This document shows, one piece after another, positions 60,378 to 64,000 of a DNA stretch of 64,000 bases. Location: positions 62,001-126,000 of the forward strand of contig CAILBC010000008.1 of NCBI GenBank assembly GCA_903832325.1, in the 5' to 3' direction. Positions within the stretch are counted from its first letter, which is position 1. Each line of letters begins with the position of its first letter. The position numbers were made by a program, and so were the translations under genes. The DNA is from an uncultured Sphingomonadales bacterium. Lineage in GTDB: Bacteria > Pseudomonadota > Alphaproteobacteria > Sphingomonadales > Sphingomonadaceae. The notes beneath the pieces were generated by a model. That model saw only the letters and a program-made list of their open reading frames with translations, was not told the origin of the DNA and searched no databases.

Positions 60378-61601
60378 ATGGACCGATCGGCAATCGCGCG
60401 CGAACGGCTGAATTCCGGCGCGGCGTGGGATGATTTCTGCGACACGCTGAAACTGGCCGGGCAGCACATCCGCGCGGTCGATGGCCCGCTGTCAGACCTT
60501 GATCGTGCCGAATGGTACCGGTTCATGACCCGGCTGGCGCGATCGAGCATGGAGCGGCTGATCGAAAATGCCGAACCGACGCGGCCGCGGCTGCGCGACA
60601 TGGTCTGGCGCCAGTCGATCAATGTGCAGACGGTCGATCAGGACCACCTGATGTGCCAGTTTGACGCCGCGCGCGATTACCGGATTACGGGCACGCGCGG
60701 CACAATCCCCTATTTCGTGATGGCGGTGCTGACTTGCCCCGCGCCCGACACGCCTGGCGCCGAAGACTGGGCGCCGCAGGGGCTGGACGGCCTTTCCCGG
60801 TTCGATCCGAGCAATCTGAAAACCACCGGGTTCCTGGCCAGCCAGCGGATTCCGGTGGCCGCCGATGGCACGTTCGAAGTGATCCTGTCACAGGATGATC
60901 CCGGGCCGGGCAAAGCCTGGCTGCGCCTGACGCCGGAAACCAATTGCATCCTGATCCGCCTGACCTGGCGCAACCGCAGCGCCGATGTGGCGCCGGCGAT
61001 GCAGATCGCGCGGATCGACCAGGCACCGCCCGAACCGGTGACCCCGGCGCAGATCGCCGATGGCCTGGCGTGGACCGCGCAGGCCGTGCTGGGCTATGCC
61101 GAGCTGGTGCGCAACTGGTGGCAGGGATCGCAGGGGAACTTTGCCGCACGATTGAACCGGCTGGATTACAGCCGCGCGCAATACCTTTCAAACGGCGGCG
61201 TGCCCGATCGGCATGTGGCGTTTGGCGGGTGGGAAAAGCGGCTGGACGAGGCGCTGGTGCTGGAATTCACGCCGCCGCCCTGCGAATACTGGAATTTTCA
61301 GCTGTGCAACATCTGGCAGGAAAATCTCGACACGTTTGAAGATGGCAATGGCTGGATCAACAACAGCCGCCACCTGGCCGAACCCGATGGCCGCGTGCGC
61401 GTGGTGATTGCCGAACGCGACCCCGGCATTGGCGGCAACTGGATCGATTCCCATGGCCACGAACGCGGCATCTGGGGCCTGCGGCTGGTGCAGACCACGC
61501 AGACCGTGCCGGTGCATCTGTGGCGGCTGCCGCTGGCCGGGCTGAATGACAAGGCGTTAACCCCCGCCAGCGCAGTGCTGACCGGCCAGTTTGTGGATTG
61601 A
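60378..61601 (+). CDS. DUF1214 domain-containing protein (second copy)
   Basis: Protein of 407 residues, paralogous to the one at 9154-10251. The shared elements are RDYRITGTRGTIPYF and, in the C-terminal third, LVLEFTPPPCEYWNFQLCNIWQENLD, WINNSRHLAEPDGRVRVVIAERDPGIGGNWID. It has no signal peptide. The gene follows the sulfotransferase by three bases and ends just before the TIM-barrel gene. Cotranscription with a sulfotransferase is a clue to function but no reaction is known. Confidence 0.86.
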   Translation: MDRSAIARERLNSGAAWDDFCDTLKLAGQHIRAVDGPLSDLDRAEWYRFMTRLARSSMERLIENAEPTRPRLRDMVWRQSINVQTVDQDHLMCQFDAARDYRITGTRGTIPYFVMAVLTCPAPDTPGAEDWAPQGLDGLSRFDPSNLKTTGFLASQRIPVAADGTFEVILSQDDPGPGKAWLRLTPETNCILIRLTWRNRSADVAPAMQIARIDQAPPEPVTPAQIADGLAWTAQAVLGYAELVRNWWQGSQGNFAARLNRLDYSRAQYLSNGGVPDRHVAFGGWEKRLDEALVLEFTPPPCEYWNFQLCNIWQENLDTFEDGNGWINNSRHLAEPDGRVRVVIAERDPGIGGNWIDSHGHERGIWGLRLVQTTQTVPVHLWRLPLAGLNDKALTPASAVLTGQFVD

Positions 61602-61606
61602 GCGCG

Positions 61607-62458
61607 ATGGGCCCCGAAACCTTGAGCTTTTGCTGCGCGCCGTTTCTGCATGTGCCGCTGCTGGACCGGCTGGCGCCAGTGCGTGCGGCGGGGTTTGGCG
61701 CGATGTCGGTCAATGTCGGCGATGTCTGGGCGTTGGAGGCGCAGGGCATGCCCGCGCGCGAAATTGCCGCGCGCATCGGCGATGCCGGCCTTGCCCTTGC
61801 GGAAATGGAATGTGTGGCGTGCTGGATGCCCCCGCACGATCGCGGCGGCGATGACGATCTGGCACGGATGCTGCGCACAATGACGCCCGATGCCGTGATC
61901 GATACCGCCGCGCGGCTGGGCGCGCCATCGGTGGCGGTGATCGACATGGGGCCCGATCCTGCGCCGATCGACCACGCGGCCGAAGCCTTTGCCCGATTGT
62001 GCGACCGCGCCGCCGATCACGGGCTGAAGGCGCATATCGAATTTCTGGCGGTGGGCGGCATCCGCACGCTGGATCAGGCCATGGCAATCGTGAACGCCGC
62101 GGGCCGTGCCAATGGCGGGATCACGGTCGATGCCTGGCATTTCCACCGCAGCGGGTCGACGCTGGATGCCCTGCGTGCGGTGCCCGGCGACCGGGTGCAT
62201 GCGGTGCAATTGTGCGATGCCCTGCGCCATCCGATGGCCGATCCCTGGGCCGAACTGATGACGCAGCGCCTGCTGCCCGGCGAAGGGGTGATCGATCTGG
62301 GCGCGCTGATCGCCACGCTGGATGCCATAGGCTGCACCGCGCCCACCGGCGTGGAAGTGTTCCATGCGCGCCAGGCCGAACAGACGCTGGCCCACACCGC
62401 GCGCGACTGGGCGACCACCACTGAGGCGGTGATGACCACCGCAAGGAGCCCCCGATGA
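61607..62458 (+). CDS. Sugar phosphate isomerase/epimerase family TIM barrel (second copy)
   Basis: Protein of 283 residues related to the one at 5641-6453. AHIEFLAVGGIRTLDQAM, GGITVDAWHFHRSGSTLDAL and TQRLLPGEGVIDLGALIATLDA mark the barrel; acidic and His residues in these strands probably bind a divalent metal. ATG 61607 is favoured; TTG 61598 would overlap the DUF1214 stop. The stop overlaps the start of the Gfo/Idh/MocA gene. The neighbouring oxidoreductase suggests a keto-sugar-like or polyol-like intermediate. Confidence 0.85.
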   Translation: MGPETLSFCCAPFLHVPLLDRLAPVRAAGFGAMSVNVGDVWALEAQGMPAREIAARIGDAGLALAEMECVACWMPPHDRGGDDDLARMLRTMTPDAVIDTAARLGAPSVAVIDMGPDPAPIDHAAEAFARLCDRAADHGLKAHIEFLAVGGIRTLDQAMAIVNAAGRANGGITVDAWHFHRSGSTLDALRAVPGDRVHAVQLCDALRHPMADPWAELMTQRLLPGEGVIDLGALIATLDAIGCTAPTGVEVFHARQAEQTLAHTARDWATTTEAVMTTARSPR

Positions 62459-63573
62459 ACAATACCCCCCTTGGCGCGGCCGTGGTTGGCACCGGATTTG
62501 GCCTGTTTACCCATGTGCGGGCGCTGCGCCTCGCAGGGTTTGAGGTGCGCGCGATTGTCGGGCGCGATCTGGAAAAGACGCGCGCCCGCGCCGCGCCGCT
62601 GTCCATCCCGCGCGTCAGCGATGATCTGCCCGCGCTGCTGGCCGATGATCCGGCAATTGCGCTGGTTACTGTGGCCACCCCGCCGCATGCCCATGCCGCG
62701 CCGGTGTTGCAGGCGCTGGCCGCGGGGCGCCATGTGGTGAGCGAAAAGCCGTTTGCCCGCGATCTGGCGCAGGCGCGGGACATGGTGGCCGCCGCGCAAA
62801 AGGCCGGCGTGGTGGCGCTGCTGGGTGCCGAATTCCGCTATGACAGCGCGCAGGCGCTGCTGGCGCGGGTGGTGAAATCAGGCGCGATCGGCGATCCGCT
62901 GCTGTTTCACCGCATCTATCAGCAGCCGGGCGACCAGACCGCGCCGCTGGCCGACTGGTGGATCGATGCCGATCAGGGCGGCGGCTTTCTGGGCGCATTT
63001 GGCACGCACATGATCGACCAGGTGCGCGCAACCGTGGGCGCAATCACCAGCGTCAGCGCGATCCTGCGCAAGCTGGCGACCGGGCGGCCGGCGATGACGT
63101 CCGACGATTATTACAATGTGCAGATGCGATGCGCCAATGGCTGCGCGGTGGTGATCGAGGCGGCGATGTGCCTGCCGGGGCCGTTCACGATGGGCACGCG
63201 CGTGGCCGGTACGCGGGGCGCGGCATGGATCCAGTCGGGCGCGGCGTTTGGCGAACCGGAACAAGTGTGGGTGCAGGATGCCGACGGCGCGCGGATGGTG
63301 CCAATGCCGGCCGAACTGGCCAATCCGGCGCCCGAACCGTTTCCCGTGGCCGACTTGATCCAGTCCGAAATGGATCGCTGGCACACGCAGGGGTTTGACG
63401 TGGCGCCTTATGCCAAACTGTTTGCGCAGGCCCGTGCGCGCATTCTGGGCCTGCCCGATCCCCTGCCCGATCCGCCCGCGGATTTTGCCGATGCCGCTGC
63501 GGGGCAGGCCGTGCTCGATGCCGCGCGCGCTTCGGCGGCGGCGGGGCAGTGGATTCAGGTGGAGGCGGCATGA
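62455..63573 (+). CDS. Gfo/Idh/MocA family oxidoreductase
   Basis: Protein of 372 residues. The N-terminal Rossmann domain begins AAVVGTGFGLFTHVRALRLAGF and continues with ALVTVATPPHAHAAPVLQALAAGRHVVSEKPFA, where the Glu-Lys-Pro motif is diagnostic of the family. The C-terminal half is the usual alpha/beta substrate domain. It is NAD(P)-dependent. The ATG overlaps the upstream stop (ATGA), and its own stop overlaps the SDR start. Together with the TIM barrel it resembles inositol-type catabolic pairs, but the operon context speaks for another substrate. Confidence 0.92.
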   Translation: MNNTPLGAAVVGTGFGLFTHVRALRLAGFEVRAIVGRDLEKTRARAAPLSIPRVSDDLPALLADDPAIALVTVATPPHAHAAPVLQALAAGRHVVSEKPFARDLAQARDMVAAAQKAGVVALLGAEFRYDSAQALLARVVKSGAIGDPLLFHRIYQQPGDQTAPLADWWIDADQGGGFLGAFGTHMIDQVRATVGAITSVSAILRKLATGRPAMTSDDYYNVQMRCANGCAVVIEAAMCLPGPFTMGTRVAGTRGAAWIQSGAAFGEPEQVWVQDADGARMVPMPAELANPAPEPFPVADLIQSEMDRWHTQGFDVAPYAKLFAQARARILGLPDPLPDPPADFADAAAGQAVLDAARASAAAGQWIQVEAA

Positions 63574-64000
63574 TGGGGCCCAAACACGATTTTTCCCCAA
63601 AACACGATTTTTCTGGCGCGCACGTGCTGGTTACGGGCGGCACCAGCGGGATTGGTGCGGCCTGTGCGGCGGCGTTTCGCGAGGCGGGCGCGCATGTAAC
63701 AATCACCGGCACGCGCGGATCGCCGGCGGATTATGATCATGACTTGTCCGGCTATGCCTATCACCGGCTCGATATCGAGGTGCCCGATCAGATCGATGCG
63801 CTGGCCGCTGCGCTGCCCCGGCTCGATGTGCTGGTCAACAATGCCGGGTTTGCGCTGCCATCAATCGGCCTGGACGAATGGGAACCCGATGTGTTTGACC
63901 GCGCGGTGGCAATGCTGCTCAACGCGGCCTTTCGCATGGCGCGGCGCAGTGTCGATCTGCTGGCGCAAAGCCCGATCCCCGGCGGCGGTTCGGTGATCGG
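63570..64000 (+). CDS. SDR family oxidoreductase, 5' part only
   Basis: The first 143 codons of a classical short-chain dehydrogenase. The glycine motif TGGTSGIGAACAAAF and NNAGFALP are clear; the active-site Tyr/Lys lie beyond the window. The N-terminus carries a duplicated Pro-Lys-His-Asp-Phe-Ser, encoded by two 18-bp DNA units, directly after tandem ATG codons. The start overlaps the preceding stop. Confidence 0.9.
   Translation, partial: MMGPKHDFSPKHDFSGAHVLVTGGTSGIGAACAAAFREAGAHVTITGTRGSPADYDHDLSGYAYHRLDIEVPDQIDALAAALPRLDVLVNNAGFALPSIGLDEWEPDVFDRAVAMLLNAAFRMARRSVDLLAQSPIPGGGSVI

Overview
The window is GC-rich DNA from an alphaproteobacterium, most likely a sphingomonad (Novosphingobium/Sphingobium/Sphingopyxis type). 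This is inferred from three large TonB-dependent receptors next to catabolic genes, GGGAGAGA-like ribosome binding sites, an IS427-group IS5 element, and dense runs of short-chain dehydrogenases, SnoaL/NTF2-fold proteins and Rieske/flavin enzymes. No rRNA, tRNA or CRISPR array was seen.

The window is essentially one catabolic region with several interruptions. The best evidence for the substrate class is a steroid toolkit: a Delta5-3-ketosteroid isomerase with all three catalytic residues (28848-29246), a 3-ketosteroid Delta1-dehydrogenase-like flavoprotein (40911-42602) and a KshA-like Rieske oxygenase (26682-27761). An acylating acetaldehyde dehydrogenase and a 4-hydroxy-2-oxovalerate aldolase at the left edge are typical of the end of a meta-cleavage route. 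Around these lie eleven classical SDRs, two zinc alcohol dehydrogenases, a GMC oxidoreductase, an aldo/keto reductase, a CMD-family protein, an MFS permease, two sulfotransferases, two DUF1214 proteins, two sugar-phosphate-isomerase-like TIM barrels, two EthD-type proteins and seven SnoaL/NTF2-fold domains. The substrate itself remains an inference.

Layout. 1-7348: aldolase, flavoprotein, SDR, SRPBCC, SnoaL, AKR, then a TIM-barrel gene on the other strand and an unknown protein. 7349-9100: AT-richer patch with a small secreted protein, a likely lysozyme-like remnant and a complete IS5-family element. 9154-18673: DUF1214, SnoaL, SDR, TonB receptor, GMC oxidoreductase, ADH, EthD-SnoaL fusion and a secreted protein. 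18728-28755: minus-strand SDR/CMD/MFS/SnoaL block, TonB receptor and Rieske oxygenase, with a divergent LysR regulator. 28848-37748: ketosteroid isomerase, sulfotransferase, Coq4-like protein, XRE regulator, amidohydrolase, second Coq4-like protein and TonB receptor. 38160-40860: AraC/GyrI regulator, IS66 remnant and a REP-associated (RAYT) transposase inside REP arrays. 40911-53911: a second catabolic block (KstD-like, EthD, AraC regulator, six SDRs including one atypical, SnoaL, esterase, third Coq4-like protein, second amidohydrolase) lying between two near-identical inverted repeats of about 265 bp. 53912-57288: repeats, a chemoreceptor whose end is written in REP sequence, and an unknown membrane protein. 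57318-64000: SnoaL gene and a tightly packed operon (ADH, sulfotransferase, DUF1214, TIM barrel, Gfo/Idh/MocA oxidoreductase, SDR) that runs off the edge.

The most unusual content is three Coq4-family proteins, all keeping the metal motif of the ubiquinone enzyme. Two of them sit directly beside D-aminoacylase-like amidohydrolases in two separate loci, which suggests a recurring Coq4/amidohydrolase module recruited to catabolism. A second theme is the repeated in-frame micro-duplication of gene starts and stops.
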